A stretch of 64,000 bases of DNA from Oceanipulchritudo coccoides (GCF_010500615.1 NZ_JAAGNX010000002.1:548990-612989), one strand, 5' to 3'; shown: positions 38,676-50,680, counted from the first letter of the stretch. Numbers and translations are program-made. Notes: a model not told the origin generated them from the sequence alone.

Positions 38676-39896
38676 ATGACAAATCGACGAGTAGTGATAA
38701 CGGGCATAGGCCTTATATCTTGCCTTGGCCATGATGTTAAATCGGTCACCGAATCCCTGAAGAAAATGAAGTCCGGGATCTGTGCCAATGCACGCTATGC
38801 AGAGCTTGGTATGCGAAGCCAGATATCCGGCAGCATTCAGGGCGTGAAGGAATTGGCGGCACAAGTGGACCGGAAACTCACACGTTTCATGGGGGACGCA
38901 GCTCTTTTTGCCCACCTTTCCATGGAACAGGCGATCGCCGACAGCGGCCTTGAGGGCAAGGACATTTCCAATCCTCGCACTGGCCTCATTGCGGGCTCGG
39001 GAGGCGGGTCGCCGGTTAATCAGGTCGAGGGAATGAATATCCTCGAGGAGCGCGGGATCCGGCGTGTTGGCGCATTCCGTGTTCCACGGATCATGTCGAG
39101 CACTGTATCGGCCAACCTTTGCACGGCCTTTTCGATACTGGGCCTGAACTATTCCATCACCTCGGCTTGTGCAACAAGTGCACACAGCATTGGTGCCGCG
39201 GCGGAGCAGATCGCCTGGGGCAAGCAGGATGTCATGTTTGCTGGCGGGGGAGAGGAAGAAAGTGCTGAGCTTTCCCTGTTTTTCGATGCCATGGGCGCCC
39301 TGTCCAGCAAGTACAATGATACCCCGGAAACAGCGAGCCGCCCCTTTGATGTCACGCGCGACGGGTTTGTTGCCGGTGGTGGAGGAGCAATGCTCGTCCT
39401 TGAGGAATACGAACGGGCAAAGGCCCGCGGAGCGAAGATTTACGCGGAGTTGATTGGCTATGGTGCCACCAGTGACGGCGCGGACATGGTTGCCCCAAGT
39501 GGTGAAGGTGCGGTCCGTTGCATGCAGTTGGCCTTGGACGGTGTTGACCGGAAGGTCGACTACATCAATGCGCACGGTACAAGCACACCAGCTGGTGACA
39601 TGACCGAGCTGAAGGCAATCCGCTCAGTATTTGGCGATGATCTTCCGGCAATCAGTTCAACAAAGAGCCTGACTGGGCATAGCCTCGGAGCGACCGGTGC
39701 ACAGGAGGCAATCTACTCATTGCTCATGATGCAGGACGGTTTTATCTCGGGCACAGCCAATATAACGCAGCTCGATCCGGAAGCAGAGGGATACCCCATT
39801 GTTCAGGAGACCCGCGATGGGAAGCTTGATGTCGTGCTGAGTAACAGCTTCGGCTTCGGCGGGACCAATGCCTCTCTGGTTCTTGCCAAAGTGTAA
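38676..39896 (+). CDS. fabB: 3-oxoacyl-ACP synthase I (FabB type)
   Basis: Condensing enzyme that elongates the cis-3 intermediate made by FabA. The 406 residues carry the Cys-His-His set: the nucleophile in [14 protein letters not shown], and histidines in [16 protein letters not shown] and [14 protein letters not shown], plus the C-terminal [15 protein letters not shown]. Linkage to fabA and FabB-like length favour FabB over FabF. No Shine-Dalgarno sequence is visible before the ATG. The end lies 3 bp from the convergent exosortase gene. Confidence 0.94.
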   Translation: MTNRRVVITGIGLISCLGHDVKSVTESLKKMKSGICANARYAELGMRSQISGSIQGVKELAAQVDRKLTRFMGDAALFAHLSMEQAIADSGLEGKDISNPRTGLIAGSGGGSPVNQVEGMNILEERGIRRVGAFRVPRIMSSTVSANLCTAFSILGLNYSITSACATSAHSIGAAAEQIAWGKQDVMFAGGGEEESAELSLFFDAMGALSSKYNDTPETASRPFDVTRDGFVAGGGGAMLVLEEYERAKARGAKIYAELIGYGATSDGADMVAPSGEGAVRCMQLALDGVDRKVDYINAHGTSTPAGDMTELKAIRSVFGDDLPAISSTKSLTGHSLGATGAQEAIYSLLMMQDGFISGTANITQLDPEAEGYPIVQETRDGKLDVVLSNSFGFGGTNASLVLAKV

Positions 39897-39899
39897 GCG

Positions 39900-40763
39900 T
39901 TACAGGGTTTTAATAGTATCCCGCTCCCTTGGCATGAGCAGGAAGTAAAGGACCCCAAGTCCACCATAGGTTGTGAGCAAACCCACTGCCTCATGCATTA
40001 GCATGTAGGATGAATCGCTTAACAATGGCGCGAGGATAACGATAATAATTATCCGGATACTGTTGAAAAGGAGTCCAATGATGAGCGCCATTCCCATCCA
40101 CCCCAGGCGATCAAAAAAGCTTAATTTACGATAAAGGACAAGGATGGCAGCCATTAGCAGGCAGGAGGTGATCATGCCAAACCCATTGCATTCAGCCGCA
40201 ACATGAAAAGGCCGGCCATTGTTGAGGAGCATCAGCATGGGCTCGTTCTGGCCGTTGAATATTCCGAGTTGAACATTCTGTCCGATTAATTGGAGACCAT
40301 ATCCGGCCCACTTTCCGGCGATTGAACGTAGTGGCCAGTCCATTACGGGAAACATGACAGCGAATGCTGTGAAAATGGTAAAGGCTCCGATGCTGGAAAG
40401 GATGAGACGCCGCTTGTCGTTGCCGAAGATGAACAGGAGGAGTGAGAGAAGACTCAGGGAGAGCGCGGCAAGCAGGACCAGATTGATTCTGGAGAAGATG
40501 GCTGCAACAAGGAGCGCGTAGGATAAAATCAAGACATTCTGCGCTGTGTCGGAAAATTCGAAGACGGGCCTGATTCCAATACGGCGCTCATAGACCAGCA
40601 ACGCACCAGTCAGAACAAACACAAGGAAGGCATGCAGAAGCTGTTCATGTGCGAATGTTTGTTCAGTCAGCCAGTTGATCACGGGCAGGAACACCAACCC
40701 TGTGACCATGAAGATGAAAAAGGGAATTATCTTGTCGAAGCTTGTGTTGAATCTGGATTCCAT
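39900..40763 (-). CDS. Exosortase/archaeosortase family transpeptidase
   Basis: A 287-residue membrane protein with about eight hydrophobic helices. The family's catalytic set is visible in order: the cysteine in FHVAAECNGFGMITSCLL, the arginine in LLFNSIRIIIIV and the histidine in LMHEAVGLLTTYGG. Exosortases cut sorting signals such as PEP-CTERM and pass the protein on to the envelope or export. The cysteine motif reads CNGF where CSGI is common. No sorting-signal protein or eps-type polysaccharide gene is in the window. The ATG at 40763 lies 5 bp after the dnaE stop codon, so it is co-transcribed with dnaE. Confidence 0.88.
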   Translation of the reverse strand: MESRFNTSFDKIIPFFIFMVTGLVFLPVINWLTEQTFAHEQLLHAFLVFVLTGALLVYERRIGIRPVFEFSDTAQNVLILSYALLVAAIFSRINLVLLAALSLSLLSLLLFIFGNDKRRLILSSIGAFTIFTAFAVMFPVMDWPLRSIAGKWAGYGLQLIGQNVQLGIFNGQNEPMLMLLNNGRPFHVAAECNGFGMITSCLLMAAILVLYRKLSFFDRLGWMGMALIIGLLFNSIRIIIIVILAPLLSDSSYMLMHEAVGLLTTYGGLGVLYFLLMPRERDTIKTL

Positions 40764-40768
40764 AATCG

Positions 40769-43700
40769 TCACGATTTGTTTCGGCGGCCCCACTTGGGTT
40801 CGGGGGCCACAGGGCTGGGAACAGTGAAGCGCACATCGCGGACAGCGGGATGCCTGTAGAGAACCTGGAACTGGTCCTTATCAAGTTGCCATTCAAGGGA
40901 AGAGGCCAAGTCAGCAACCGCGACTTGCCCGTTTTCCAGATCAATACCGAGCCGGACCGGGGTATCGCCCATGCTCTTGTCCAATTCCTCCCGCAAGAGT
41001 TGTACAAAACCGCTCGAATTTCCGTTCCCACTGATGATAAAGGTGACATCCTGGATCAGATCATTAACAGCTGAATCCAGGGAACGGACGGCATTGGAAG
41101 CCAATTGGATTTCGTCATCCTGACGCCGGATAATTTGTCCTTCCACAAGAACCAAGCTTCCCTCCTCGATCGCCGCCATATGATCGGCATAACAATTAGC
41201 GAAAACATTGATCGTGTAGGAATCACGGGTTGTCGCGAGGGTAATGACTGCCCATGGCCGGTTGTCCTTCCTCGCAATCTTACGGACAACTCCCGTAATG
41301 ACTCCACAGATACGGTAAGGTTCCCGGTTTTCCATTTTCAGGTATTCCTCACCGCGGAAAGTATCGATTGCACGGGCAAACTCTTTGTAGGGATTCATGG
41401 GATGCCCACTAACGTAGAAACCAAGCAGTTCTTTTTCGTATTGCAGTTTCTCCTTGAGGGGCATGACCGGCCCTTTTGCCGGATTTGGACTGTCTTCCTT
41501 TGCCGGGGTATCATCCTCCATGCCAAAAATATCAAACAATTGAGCCTGACCCTTTTCCTCATCCTTTCTCAGCGCATGGACTTCGTTCAATGTCGAATCC
41601 AGGGACTCCATGATTGTGCCACGATCCTCCCCGAGTGAATCGAAGGCACCAGCCTTGACCAGACTTTCAATGGCGCGCCGGTTGGCGACTTTTGCATCAA
41701 CCCGGCGGGCAAAGTCCCGGAAGTCCTTGAAAGGCCCGTCTTTTTCCCGGGCCTCCAGAATGCCGCTGGAAGGTCCCCCGCCAACACCCTTGATGGCCCC
41801 AAGCCCGAAGCGGATGCAAGGGCGGTCCTTGTCCCGGGCTGGAGAGAAGGACTCCAGTGAAACATTCACATCCGGTCCCTGAACAGGTATGTTCATAGCA
41901 ACTGCTTCCTCTATAAAATGGGATACCTTGTCCGCTTTCCCGAGCTCACAGCCAAGAAGGGCTGCCATAAACTCGACCGGGTAATTGGCTTTCAGATACG
42001 CAGTTCGGTAGGATAGCATGGCATAGGCAGCTGAGTGGGATTTGTTGAACCCGTACTCGGCAAACTTTTCCAGGATGGCAAAAATTTCCCCAGCCTCCTT
42101 CGGGCCGATGCTGTTTGCTTCCATAGCCCTTTCGACAAAAGTCTTCTTCTGCTTGGCCATGATCGCGGGGATTTTCTTCCCCATGGCCCGGCGGAGAAGG
42201 TCCGCATCCCCAAGAGTGTAACCCGAAATGATGCGCGCAGCTTCCATCACCTGCTCCTGATAGACCAGCACGCCGTAGGTTTCCTCGACAAGTTCCTTCA
42301 GGAGAGGGTGGGGAACAACCACCTTCGAGGGGTCTTTCTTGGCCTCGACAAACTGTGGGATAAACTGCATCGGGCCCGGCCGGTAGAGGGCGATCAGGGC
42401 GATGATCTCCTCGAATTTCGAAAGCCCGATCTGCCTGCACAAGGATTGCATTCCCGAGGATTCCAACTGGAAAACCCCGATCGTGCGCCCCGAGTTGAGC
42501 AGCTCATAGGTTTTTGGGTCATCCAAGGGAAGCTTCTCCACATCAAAGTCAGCCATTCCTGGCAGACGCCGTATATGATCCTGGGCATCAGCGATCACGG
42601 TCAGTGTTTTCAGTCCGAGAAAGTCGCACTTGAGCATGCCCAGTTCCTCAACGGGGCCCTTCGCATACTGCGTGGTCAAGTCGCCCTCCTGCAAGGTGAC
42701 CGGGACAAGATTGGTGAGTGGCTGATCCCCGACAATGATTCCACAAGCGTGCTTGCCCGTGTTGCGGACCATGCCCTCAATCACTTTTCCCTGGCGAACA
42801 ACCTCGGCCACTCGCGGGTCCTTCTGAATGGCATTCTGCAGCTCGAAGGATTTCTCAATTGCGTCTTCAAGTTTGATATTGAGATCATCGGGGACCATCT
42901 TGGCGATCTTGTTGGCCTCAGTGTATTCAATATCCATTACACGGGCGAGGTCACGCACGACCATCTTGGCCCCGAATTTGCCATATGTGATGATGTTGGC
43001 AACCCGGTCGGCCCCGTATTTTTCCCGCACATAGTTGACCACTTCATCGCGCCGACGCATGCAAAAATCGACATCAAAATCGGGCGGGGAAACGCGTTCA
43101 AGGGATAGCATTCGCTCAAATAGAAGACCGAAGCGGAGCGGCTCGATATCGGTAATCCTCAGAATGTATGAAATCAGGCTGCCCGCCCCTGAACCCCGGC
43201 CGGGTCCGACGGGGATGCCTTTGTTTCTGGCCCAGTGAATGAAGTCCCATGTAATGAGAAAATAGTCGACAAAGCCAGTGCCCGTGATGATGGCCAATTC
43301 GTAATCCAACTTGTCGCACAACTCTCGAGCGAAGCTCTCACTATCCGGATCAAAAAGGCCTTGTTCATCCGGTTCCGGATGAAGGAATTCCTGAAACTCC
43401 GAGCGGACAGATTCATAATCAATTCCATAGCGGTCCTTGAGGCCCGCCTTGCAGAGATCGAGGAGGTAGAGACCGTTCCGTCGGAATTCCTCTCGCTCTT
43501 CTTCAGTCAGGCTGATCGGTGGCTTCCCGTCCCGGTCGAGCACCTTGTTCTTTTCAGTGACATAAATATCGAGAATGGCGTTGAAGCGGTCCGGATCCTC
43601 GGGGATGACCAGTTCAGCCGGCTTTTCGTAGACGGGATAGTGATCGACATTGAACTTGATATCAAGATCGACCATTTCCGCGACCTTGAGCGTGTTGTCC

Positions 43701-44566
43701 ATGGCCTCTGGCAGCTCACCGAAGAAGGCCTCCATCTCGGACCGGCTCTTCAGGTAGAACTCCTGGTTCGGATAGCGCATGCGATTTTCATCCGCGAGAT
43801 GTTTTCCGGTCTGGATACAAAGGAGTGAATCGTGTGGTTTCCAGTCGTCCTTATATACATAGTGGACGTCGTTGGCACAGACTATCGGCAGGTCGAATTC
43901 CCGGGCCAGCTTGATCAACTTCGGAAGAATCCGCTTTTGCACGGGCATGCCGTGATTCTGGAGTTCGATAAAGTAGTTTTCCTTGCCAAAAATATCGATG
44001 AACTGGCCAGTTGCTTCCCGGGCGCCCTTTTCATCGTTATAAATCAAGTGTTGGGCGGCAACACCGTTGATACAGCCGCTCAGGGCGAGAATCCCCTCCG
44101 CATGTTCGGCCAGCTTCTCCATGTCCGTCCGGGGACGGTAATACATTCCGTTGACATGTGCGTCGGAAATCAACTTCACGAGGTTCTGGTAGCCGGTGAA
44201 GTTTTTGGCAATGAGGGTCTTATGGTGAATCTGGTATTTGGGGTAGTTCTCGGGTCCAAGCTCATCCTCAGGGACATCGTCAATATCATCCGAGCGGGCA
44301 CGGTCACGCTTTGGGCGTTCCGATTGGGGGTGGTCGTGGACAAGATAGATTTCACAGCCAACAAGAGGCTTTATGCCCGCACTCTGACAGGCCCTGTAGA
44401 AATTGATGGCGCCAAAGAGGTTGCCATGGTCGGTCATTGCCAAGGCGGGCATGTTCAGCTCCTGGCAGCGCTGCATATATCGGTCAATCCGGGCACAGCC
44501 ATCGAGCAGGGAATAGTCCGTGTGGCAGTGGAGGTGAACAAATGGTTTCTCAGCGTCGGACGGCAT
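40769..44566 (-). CDS. dnaE: DNA polymerase III subunit alpha
   Basis: The replicative polymerase, 1265 residues. It opens with the PHP domain ([15 protein letters not shown]), then the palm with catalytic aspartates in [16 protein letters not shown] and [13 protein letters not shown], the fingers ([57 protein letters not shown]), a helix-hairpin-helix region and a C-terminal OB fold ([20 protein letters not shown]). Length and order are those of the DnaE1 class. The ATG gives the standard N-terminus. Confidence 0.97.
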   Translation of the reverse strand: MPSDAEKPFVHLHCHTDYSLLDGCARIDRYMQRCQELNMPALAMTDHGNLFGAINFYRACQSAGIKPLVGCEIYLVHDHPQSERPKRDRARSDDIDDVPEDELGPENYPKYQIHHKTLIAKNFTGYQNLVKLISDAHVNGMYYRPRTDMEKLAEHAEGILALSGCINGVAAQHLIYNDEKGAREATGQFIDIFGKENYFIELQNHGMPVQKRILPKLIKLAREFDLPIVCANDVHYVYKDDWKPHDSLLCIQTGKHLADENRMRYPNQEFYLKSRSEMEAFFGELPEAMDNTLKVAEMVDLDIKFNVDHYPVYEKPAELVIPEDPDRFNAILDIYVTEKNKVLDRDGKPPISLTEEEREEFRRNGLYLLDLCKAGLKDRYGIDYESVRSEFQEFLHPEPDEQGLFDPDSESFARELCDKLDYELAIITGTGFVDYFLITWDFIHWARNKGIPVGPGRGSGAGSLISYILRITDIEPLRFGLLFERMLSLERVSPPDFDVDFCMRRRDEVVNYVREKYGADRVANIITYGKFGAKMVVRDLARVMDIEYTEANKIAKMVPDDLNIKLEDAIEKSFELQNAIQKDPRVAEVVRQGKVIEGMVRNTGKHACGIIVGDQPLTNLVPVTLQEGDLTTQYAKGPVEELGMLKCDFLGLKTLTVIADAQDHIRRLPGMADFDVEKLPLDDPKTYELLNSGRTIGVFQLESSGMQSLCRQIGLSKFEEIIALIALYRPGPMQFIPQFVEAKKDPSKVVVPHPLLKELVEETYGVLVYQEQVMEAARIISGYTLGDADLLRRAMGKKIPAIMAKQKKTFVERAMEANSIGPKEAGEIFAILEKFAEYGFNKSHSAAYAMLSYRTAYLKANYPVEFMAALLGCELGKADKVSHFIEEAVAMNIPVQGPDVNVSLESFSPARDKDRPCIRFGLGAIKGVGGGPSSGILEAREKDGPFKDFRDFARRVDAKVANRRAIESLVKAGAFDSLGEDRGTIMESLDSTLNEVHALRKDEEKGQAQLFDIFGMEDDTPAKEDSPNPAKGPVMPLKEKLQYEKELLGFYVSGHPMNPYKEFARAIDTFRGEEYLKMENREPYRICGVITGVVRKIARKDNRPWAVITLATTRDSYTINVFANCYADHMAAIEEGSLVLVEGQIIRRQDDEIQLASNAVRSLDSAVNDLIQDVTFIISGNGNSSGFVQLLREELDKSMGDTPVRLGIDLENGQVAVADLASSLEWQLDKDQFQVLYRHPAVRDVRFTVPSPVAPEPKWGRRNKS

Positions 44567-44719
44567 AAGGCTTCAATTAAGACCCGATTTCAAGCCGGGT
44601 AAAGCCCGATTGGGGAAAACTTCAACCAGCTTGACTTTGATCGAGCCTGAGGGCACAAAATCCTTGGTGACTTACCTGTCATTTAACAGAAACGATTGTG
44701 CAATTCCCCCATTCTGTGT

Positions 44720-44733
44720 GCCCTTGCAAGGGC
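44720..44733. promoter_or_regulatory. 14-bp perfect palindrome in the leader of the hybrid kinase gene
   Basis: GCCCTTGCAAGGGC, a perfect dyad, ends 25 bp before the ATG at 44759. Its position suits an operator or a leader hairpin. It lies in a 192-bp gap shared by divergent dnaE and the kinase gene; I see no clear promoter boxes there. Confidence 0.3.
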
Positions 44734-44758
44734 CATTAAAGCGGGGACACGGGCGACT

Positions 44759-47700
44759 ATGAGATTTTTCAGCACCCTTTCCATTCAAGGCAAACTGATG
44801 GCCATGGTGATGGTCAGTTGCCTTGTTTCCCTTGGATTGGTGTTATTGGCCTTCATCTCGTATGAGATGATCACGGCGAGAAGCGCAATGATCCAGCGCG
44901 TCCAGACAGATTCGCGGGTTATTGGCGAGAATAGCCGGACTGCCCTCCTGAACAAGGATCAGAGAGCGGCCTGGGTAATCCTGCAGACGTTGAACAGCAG
45001 CCCGAATATCGTATCTGCCTGTTTGTATGACGCCGACGGCAAGATCTTTGCAACCTACCTGAGGGATGTTCCCGCCGAAACCGAATTTCCCGCGGTCCAA
45101 GAAGAAAGTCAGGAATTTGCAGGGGGATTCCTCCACCTTTTTGAGCCAATTTACTATAAGCATAAGCTTCTGGGAACAGTATATATCTCGAGAGACCTTT
45201 CCGAGATGAACAATCGCCTCTTCAGCTACGCCGGAATTCTGGGCGGGGTGTTCACGGTCTCGATCCTGGTGGCCCTTCTTTTGTCCAGTATGCTCGGCCG
45301 CGCCGTTTCCAGACCAATTCTCGAACTGGCCAGTAATACGCGGAAACTCAGCGACAAGAAGGGGTATGCTACCCAGTCACAAAATCCCTACCGTGACGAA
45401 GTCGGACAGCTGATCGATTCATTCAATGAAATGTTGAAGGAGATCGAGAAGAAGGAAAAAATCCTGCGTGAGCGAGAGTTGCGCTTCCGTGCGTTGACGG
45501 AAAACGCGTCGGACATCATTGCCATTTTGGACGCCAATGGCGTGATCCTTTATGGAAGTCCTTCCCTCAGTCGGCTATGTGGGGACAAGCCGGAAAACTA
45601 TCTCAACAAGTCTTTTTACGAATTCATCCACCCAACGAACACTTGGCGGGTCCAACAAAACATCAAGAGCGTCCTGAAAAGAAGCGATTCCATCCAGCGT
45701 TTCGATTTCCAGTTTAAATGTATGGATGGCTCATGGATGACTCTGGGCGCGATTGCCCGAAACATGCTCCAAGTTGAAGGAGTCAACGGCATTGTTGTGA
45801 ACGCCCGCGATGTCACCATGAGAAAACAGGCGGAAAAGGAGCTGATCGGGCACCGTGACAGCCTGGAGCAGATGGTGACTGCCCGGACCAAAGACCTTGA
45901 GGAATCTCGAAAGGCCGCCCTGGCTTCAATGGAAGAGGCCAACAGGGAGAAGGGACGTGCAGAGAAAGCCCTTGCGGAGCTTACGCGTTCCCAGGCCTCT
46001 TTGGCAAAGGCCAAGGATGCTGCAGAAGCGGCAAACCATGCGAAAAGTAATTTCCTGGCAAACATGAGCCATGAGATCCGCACGCCTATGAATGCTGTAA
46101 TCGGGCTGTCAGATTTGGCCCTGAAATCGGATTCCAAAACGAAACAGAAGGACTACCTCAAAAAGATTCGCCAAGCTTCCAATTCCCTCCTCGGCATTAT
46201 CAACGATATTCTGGATTTCTCAAAAATTGAACAGAGCAAGATCGAGCTCGAATCGATCACCTTCGACTTGTACGATGAGGCAAGGACCATAACAGAACTG
46301 TTCTCCCTCAGCTTGGAAGAGAAAGGCCTGTCCCTGCTGGTTGATTTCTCCCCTGACGTCCCTTCGACTGTTGTGGGTGATCCATTGCGCCTTCGCCAAA
46401 TCCTGATCAACCTGATTGGCAATTCCCTCAAGTTCACGGATGAAGGACAGATCTCACTTTCTGTCCGGTCGGTGAGACGCATGGAGGGACGGATTACACT
46501 CGAGTTTTCCGTCTCCGATACCGGAAAAGGGATGGATGAAGAACTCACAGCCAGGGTCTTTGACACATTCAAGCAGGGTGATGAGTCCACAACCCGCATT
46601 TTCGGGGGCACCGGCCTTGGCCTCTCCATCAGTAAACACCTTGTGGAATTGATGGGCGGTGAGATCACTGTCGAAAGTTGCTTTGGCAAGGGGAGCACCT
46701 TCAGTTTCACGGCAACCTTTGAGGAGGCCACTTTCAAATCGGCCCCGGAGCCCCCTGCTGGCTTGGAGGGCTTGCGGGTACTGGTCGTTGAGGATGAGGA
46801 GGAACTGCAAGTCGTGATCTCCCACATGCTGAAAGACCTTTCCTTCCGTCCAGCCTGCGCGAGCTCTGTGGATCAAGCGATCGAGATGTTGGGGATGGCC
46901 CCTTTCGGTGATCCTTTCCGGCTTGCCATTTTCGACTGGAAAATCGCCGGCAGGACAGGAATCGAGGCTGTCAAGTTGGTCGCAGGACTTGATTCAATTC
47001 TCATCAAGCCGCGAGTCATGATCATGAGCGGGTTCTGGAATGATGAGCTGCGCAAGGAACTGGAGGAAAATGAGATCAGGGGGTTTCTTTCGAAACCGTT
47101 CAATGCATCGACACTGCTGGACACCATTATCCGTGAATTCCCTGAGGAAGTCCCGAATTTAGTTAATTCCTTCAAGGAGGGGGATCAGGGCAACGTTCCA
47201 CAACTTACCCATGCCCATTTGCTCCTTGCTGAGGATAATGAGCTTAACCAAGAGGTTGCCTTGGGCTTGCTGGAGGAAACGGGCTGCAAGGTCACCGTCG
47301 TTGAAAACGGCAAGGCAGCGCTTGAGGCGGCCCAAAAGGAGCCCTTTGACTTGGTGTTGATGGATATCCAGATGCCGGAAATGGATGGATATGAGACAAC
47401 TCGGTGCATCCGCGAATTGGCGAAAAAGGGCGAAATTCCAACTAAAGGGGAGGGGGACTCAACGGATGACCATCTCCCCATTATCGCCATGACTGCTGGC
47501 ACCTTGAGCCGGGACAAGCACCGTGCTTTTGAGGCGGGAATGGATGATCACCTTTCGAAGCCTGTGGATCCAAACCATTTCTTCAAAGTACTTGCAAAGT
47601 GGATACCGAGCCAGACGATGCAGCCTCCCACCACGGCAGATTCCAACCCGGACCCGCTGACGAGTCTTGGACAGCTTCCGGGAATCGACCTCTCAATTGG

Positions 47701-48286
47701 GTTAGCTCACGTGCGCAAGGAAGAGCGCTTGATCAAGTTAATGCGCAAATTTGCCAAAGACCAGGCCGGTGTTGCCGGAGAAATCCGTGATGCTTTGGAC
47801 AATGGTGACCAGGAGTTGGCTCGTCGGCTTGCCCATACCTTGAAAGGCCTCGCGGGGACACTTGGCGCCACACACTTACAGGAAGCCGCCCGGGAGCTTG
47901 AAACTGCCCTGAAGAAGGGCATTGAAGGCGAGGAATTAAATTCCCCCTTGGCCGGGATGGAAGGAGCCTTGAAGGAAGTACTCGAAGGGTTGGCCCAACT
48001 GGAAGAAGATGATCCGGATTCCGGCAACAACCTCCCCGAAGGCACAACACTATCCCGCAAGGAGGCCCTGCCCTTGGCTGAACAGTTGTCAAATTTGCTG
48101 GAGGCCGGTGACTCTGAAGCTTTGGCCTGCCTGGATCAACTTGAGAAGACAGGACTATTGCCGTCCCCAAGCCCGGAGACCACCCGCTTGAGGGACTTGA
48201 TTGAGGCCTACAGTTTCGAAGAAGCTGGCGGAGTGCTTCAGGATCTGGTTTACGGTCCTAACGCTGAACAGGAGAAAAATTCATGA
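44759..48286 (+). CDS. Membrane hybrid sensor histidine kinase with PAS, two receiver domains and Hpt
   Basis: A 1175-residue phosphorelay protein. Order: membrane helix (about residues 10-33), an extracytoplasmic sensor of about 115 residues, second helix (about 158-180), HAMP, PAS (about 240-365; [20 protein letters not shown]), coiled coil, HisKA with the phospho-histidine in [16 protein letters not shown] (about 437), ATPase domain with [12 protein letters not shown], receiver 1 (about 673-795; [10 protein letters not shown]), receiver 2 (about 818-945; [14 protein letters not shown]) and an Hpt domain with [15 protein letters not shown] (His about 1024). The start at 44759 removes an unlikely 21-residue tail. 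The next gene overlaps its stop by 4 bp. Confidence 0.94.
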   Translation: MRFFSTLSIQGKLMAMVMVSCLVSLGLVLLAFISYEMITARSAMIQRVQTDSRVIGENSRTALLNKDQRAAWVILQTLNSSPNIVSACLYDADGKIFATYLRDVPAETEFPAVQEESQEFAGGFLHLFEPIYYKHKLLGTVYISRDLSEMNNRLFSYAGILGGVFTVSILVALLLSSMLGRAVSRPILELASNTRKLSDKKGYATQSQNPYRDEVGQLIDSFNEMLKEIEKKEKILRERELRFRALTENASDIIAILDANGVILYGSPSLSRLCGDKPENYLNKSFYEFIHPTNTWRVQQNIKSVLKRSDSIQRFDFQFKCMDGSWMTLGAIARNMLQVEGVNGIVVNARDVTMRKQAEKELIGHRDSLEQMVTARTKDLEESRKAALASMEEANREKGRAEKALAELTRSQASLAKAKDAAEAANHAKSNFLANMSHEIRTPMNAVIGLSDLALKSDSKTKQKDYLKKIRQASNSLLGIINDILDFSKIEQSKIELESITFDLYDEARTITELFSLSLEEKGLSLLVDFSPDVPSTVVGDPLRLRQILINLIGNSLKFTDEGQISLSVRSVRRMEGRITLEFSVSDTGKGMDEELTARVFDTFKQGDESTTRIFGGTGLGLSISKHLVELMGGEITVESCFGKGSTFSFTATFEEATFKSAPEPPAGLEGLRVLVVEDEEELQVVISHMLKDLSFRPACASSVDQAIEMLGMAPFGDPFRLAIFDWKIAGRTGIEAVKLVAGLDSILIKPRVMIMSGFWNDELRKELEENEIRGFLSKPFNASTLLDTIIREFPEEVPNLVNSFKEGDQGNVPQLTHAHLLLAEDNELNQEVALGLLEETGCKVTVVENGKAALEAAQKEPFDLVLMDIQMPEMDGYETTRCIRELAKKGEIPTKGEGDSTDDHLPIIAMTAGTLSRDKHRAFEAGMDDHLSKPVDPNHFFKVLAKWIPSQTMQPPTTADSNPDPLTSLGQLPGIDLSIGLAHVRKEERLIKLMRKFAKDQAGVAGEIRDALDNGDQELARRLAHTLKGLAGTLGATHLQEAARELETALKKGIEGEELNSPLAGMEGALKEVLEGLAQLEEDDPDSGNNLPEGTTLSRKEALPLAEQLSNLLEAGDSEALACLDQLEKTGLLPSPSPETTRLRDLIEAYSFEEAGGVLQDLVYGPNAEQEKNS

Positions 48287-49443
48287 TTCAAGATTCCAAG
48301 CCCGTTATTTTGGCCGTTGATGATGCACCGGCGAACCTCGATGTCCTGATTGGACTGCTCAATGACCAGTACAAGGTCAAAGTCGCCACAAGCGGTGATA
48401 ATGCGCTCAAGCTGGCCACGGCCGGCAGCCCGCCGGATCTAATTTTGCTGGATATCCTGATGCCTGAGATGGACGGGATCGAAGTCTGCCGGGCCCTGAA
48501 GGAGCACCGCCATCTTCGCGATGTCCCAGTCATTTTCATCAGTTCACTTGAGGAAGTGGATGACAAGATAAAGGCCTTCACGACCGGCGGGGTTGATTAT
48601 GTGACCAAGCCGTTCCAGCCGGAAGAGTTGTTGGCACGCGTCAATACGCACCTCACCTTGAGAAAAGTACAGAAGCAACTGGAGGAGCATAATGATCATC
48701 TGGACGAGCTGGTTCGCCGTAAAAGCAAGGAGCTGGCGGAAGCTCATGACCGTTTGGAACTGGTCGCGCGGACAAAGGGTGAGTTTCTCAAATTAATTTC
48801 CCACGAGTTGCGCACACCTGCCAACGGCATCCTGGGCGTTGCCGAGGTGGTCATTAAGAGCTGTGCGGAGAGCGAGGATGTGATCGCCCTGCGCCCGTAT
48901 TTCGAGGAATCCCGCGACCGCATGATATCCGTTTTGGATGACTCCCTCCTCCTTGCCGAAGTCGACTTTTCACAGAAGGATTTCAAGACTGTGCCCGTCC
49001 CGTTGAGTGAGATACTTGCCGAGGCGTTCCGGACCTCTTCCGGCTTTGCGAGGGAACAGGAGGTGGAAACGGGTTCCATGCCGTTCTGTAATGCTGATGT
49101 CGATGGAGATGCCGGTCTGTTCAAGATGTCCCTGACGGCTCTCGCGATGACGGCCGTTGTTTTTACTGATCCGGGAAAGTCGGTATCGGTTCGTTGTATC
49201 GATGGAGCCACTACCGTAACTTTGGTAATGGAATCATCAGGCCGGATTCTCGACGAAAAGACAATTGAAGGGTTCTTCGACCTGTCCAGCAGCGTACGCA
49301 GCAGCACGCAGGCTGAAGTTCTTGGACTGAAACCCGTTGTGGCAGAGCGTGTCATTTCCCTCTACGGTGGATTTGTCCAGTTGAGAAACAATGACGACAA
49401 GGGAATCGCCATTAACATTACCATGAAGAAGTCGCTTGCATAA
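48283..49443 (+). CDS. Receiver-domain protein with histidine-kinase dimerisation domain and decayed ATPase domain
   Basis: 386 residues. Residues 7-125 are an intact receiver ([23 protein letters not shown] with Asp57, [13 protein letters not shown]). A coiled coil leads to a HisKA-like H-box, [16 protein letters not shown]. The C-terminal part has the outline of a kinase ATPase domain, but the N-box asparagine is missing ([14 protein letters not shown]) and the glycine-rich lid is lost ([16 protein letters not shown]), so ATP binding is unlikely. It may take phosphate from the upstream hybrid kinase's Hpt domain and act through dimerisation or protein contacts. Translationally coupled (ATGA) to the kinase. 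Confidence 0.88.
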   Translation: MIQDSKPVILAVDDAPANLDVLIGLLNDQYKVKVATSGDNALKLATAGSPPDLILLDILMPEMDGIEVCRALKEHRHLRDVPVIFISSLEEVDDKIKAFTTGGVDYVTKPFQPEELLARVNTHLTLRKVQKQLEEHNDHLDELVRRKSKELAEAHDRLELVARTKGEFLKLISHELRTPANGILGVAEVVIKSCAESEDVIALRPYFEESRDRMISVLDDSLLLAEVDFSQKDFKTVPVPLSEILAEAFRTSSGFAREQEVETGSMPFCNADVDGDAGLFKMSLTALAMTAVVFTDPGKSVSVRCIDGATTVTLVMESSGRILDEKTIEGFFDLSSSVRSSTQAEVLGLKPVVAERVISLYGGFVQLRNNDDKGIAINITMKKSLA

Positions 49444-49458
49444 GCAGGCCCATTTCCT

Positions 49459-49522
49459 GAGACCCGGCAATACCACTCTCTGATTGCAATTGAAATTGAA
49501 GTAATGACTGGTGGAGGGTCTC
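49459..49522. terminator. Long inverted repeat between convergent genes, possible bidirectional terminator
   Basis: GAGACCC (49459-49465) pairs with GGGTCTC (49516-49522), and a second pairing (CCAC with GGTGG) lies just inside. The loop holds a smaller ATTGCAAT palindrome. There is no T run, so it may stabilise transcript ends more than stop transcription. It lies between the receiver protein gene and the convergent alkene reductase gene. Confidence 0.3.
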
Positions 49523-49537
49523 GTCTCTGGAAACCGC

Positions 49538-50596
49538 CTAGGCGAGGGCCGGGTAATCCGTGTAGCCCGTTGCCCCGTCTGCGTAGAAGGTTGAAGTGTT
49601 TGGCTCGTTGAGGGCAGCTCCCTCGAAATATCGCCGCGGAAGATCGGGATTGGCAATGAAGAGCTGCCCCCAGGAAATAGCATCCGCCTCACCGGACTGG
49701 ACCAGTTTCTCCCCATCTGAGAAACTCAATTGCTGGTTTGCGATAAAGACCCCGCCGAAGTCCTTCTTGAGTTGTGGGCCCAAGCGCGGTTCTTTTATGC
49801 CTTCCCGGGCAAAAATAAAAGCTATTTCCCGTTTGGCCATTTCGCGGGCGACATATCCGAAAGTTTTCGCCGGATCAGAATCTCCCATCCCGTCACACCT
49901 TGGTGCGATATGCAGCCCGACCCTTCCCGGACCCCACACACTGATTGCTGCGTCAACGGCCTCAATCATCAGGCGGGCACGGTTCTCGACTGACCCGCCA
50001 TAGCGGTCCGTTCGCTTGTTGGTGCTGTCCTGTAGAAATTGGTCGAGAAGATAGCCATTTGCACCGTGTAGTTCGACTCCGTCAAAGCCGGCGCGCTTGG
50101 CATTTTCGGAGCCCTTTCGATAAGCCTCAACAACCTCCGGGATCTCCTCTGTCTCGAGGGCGCGCGGGGTGACAAACTCCCTCTTGGGCCTGATGTGACT
50201 GACATGTCCGCTTGGCCGGATCGCACTTGGGGCAACCGGCAAGGCCCCATCCAGATAAACCGGATCCGAGATCCGCCCGACATGCCACAGTTGCATGAAA
50301 ATCCTTCCCCCCTCCTCGTGCACGGCATCGGTAATCAATTTCCATCCCTCAATTTGTTCCTCCGACCAGATTCCCGGGGTGTCCGGATAACCGACTCCCA
50401 TGGGTGTGACCGCAGTTGCCTCGGAAAGAATGAGACCCGCTGATGATCGTTGGGCGTAGTACTCAGCCATCAACTTGTTGGGAACACGCCCCTCGCTGGC
50501 CCGGCAGCGCGTAAGCGGTGCCATGATAAAGCGATTCGGTAGTTCAAGGTCTCCGACTTTTACCGGTGTCATCAGAATGTGCGAGGGCGTATCCAT
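49538..50596 (-). CDS. Old yellow enzyme-family alkene reductase
   Basis: A 352-residue FMN flavoprotein that reduces activated C=C bonds, often in enones, nitrate esters or similar electrophiles, with NAD(P)H. FIMAPLTRCRASEG, RIFMQLWHVGRISDP, the substrate-binding His-Asn pair in VELHGANGYLLDQFLQD, TDRYGGSVENRARLM and a C-terminal GYTDYPALA are those of the NemA/XenB group. The ATG gives a normal start. It stands alone between convergent and same-strand neighbours, with no TetR-type regulator beside it. Confidence 0.94.
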   Translation of the reverse strand: MDTPSHILMTPVKVGDLELPNRFIMAPLTRCRASEGRVPNKLMAEYYAQRSSAGLILSEATAVTPMGVGYPDTPGIWSEEQIEGWKLITDAVHEEGGRIFMQLWHVGRISDPVYLDGALPVAPSAIRPSGHVSHIRPKREFVTPRALETEEIPEVVEAYRKGSENAKRAGFDGVELHGANGYLLDQFLQDSTNKRTDRYGGSVENRARLMIEAVDAAISVWGPGRVGLHIAPRCDGMGDSDPAKTFGYVAREMAKREIAFIFAREGIKEPRLGPQLKKDFGGVFIANQQLSFSDGEKLVQSGEADAISWGQLFIANPDLPRRYFEGAALNEPNTSTFYADGATGYTDYPALA

Positions 50597-50680
50597 ACGA
50601 CGAAGATGGAGCGCTCTCCAGACCTGTCAAACTGAGTGGACAATCGACTACGGACGATGCGATTCCTTCCCGGAGGTGCT

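Noticed and set aside
38652-39575. 307-codon minus-strand frame opposite fabB
   Set aside because: Entirely antisense to fabB, whose active-site motifs are clear.
42035-43108. 357-codon plus-strand frame inside dnaE
   Set aside because: dnaE catalytic motifs occupy the other strand across this stretch; the frame lacks domains.
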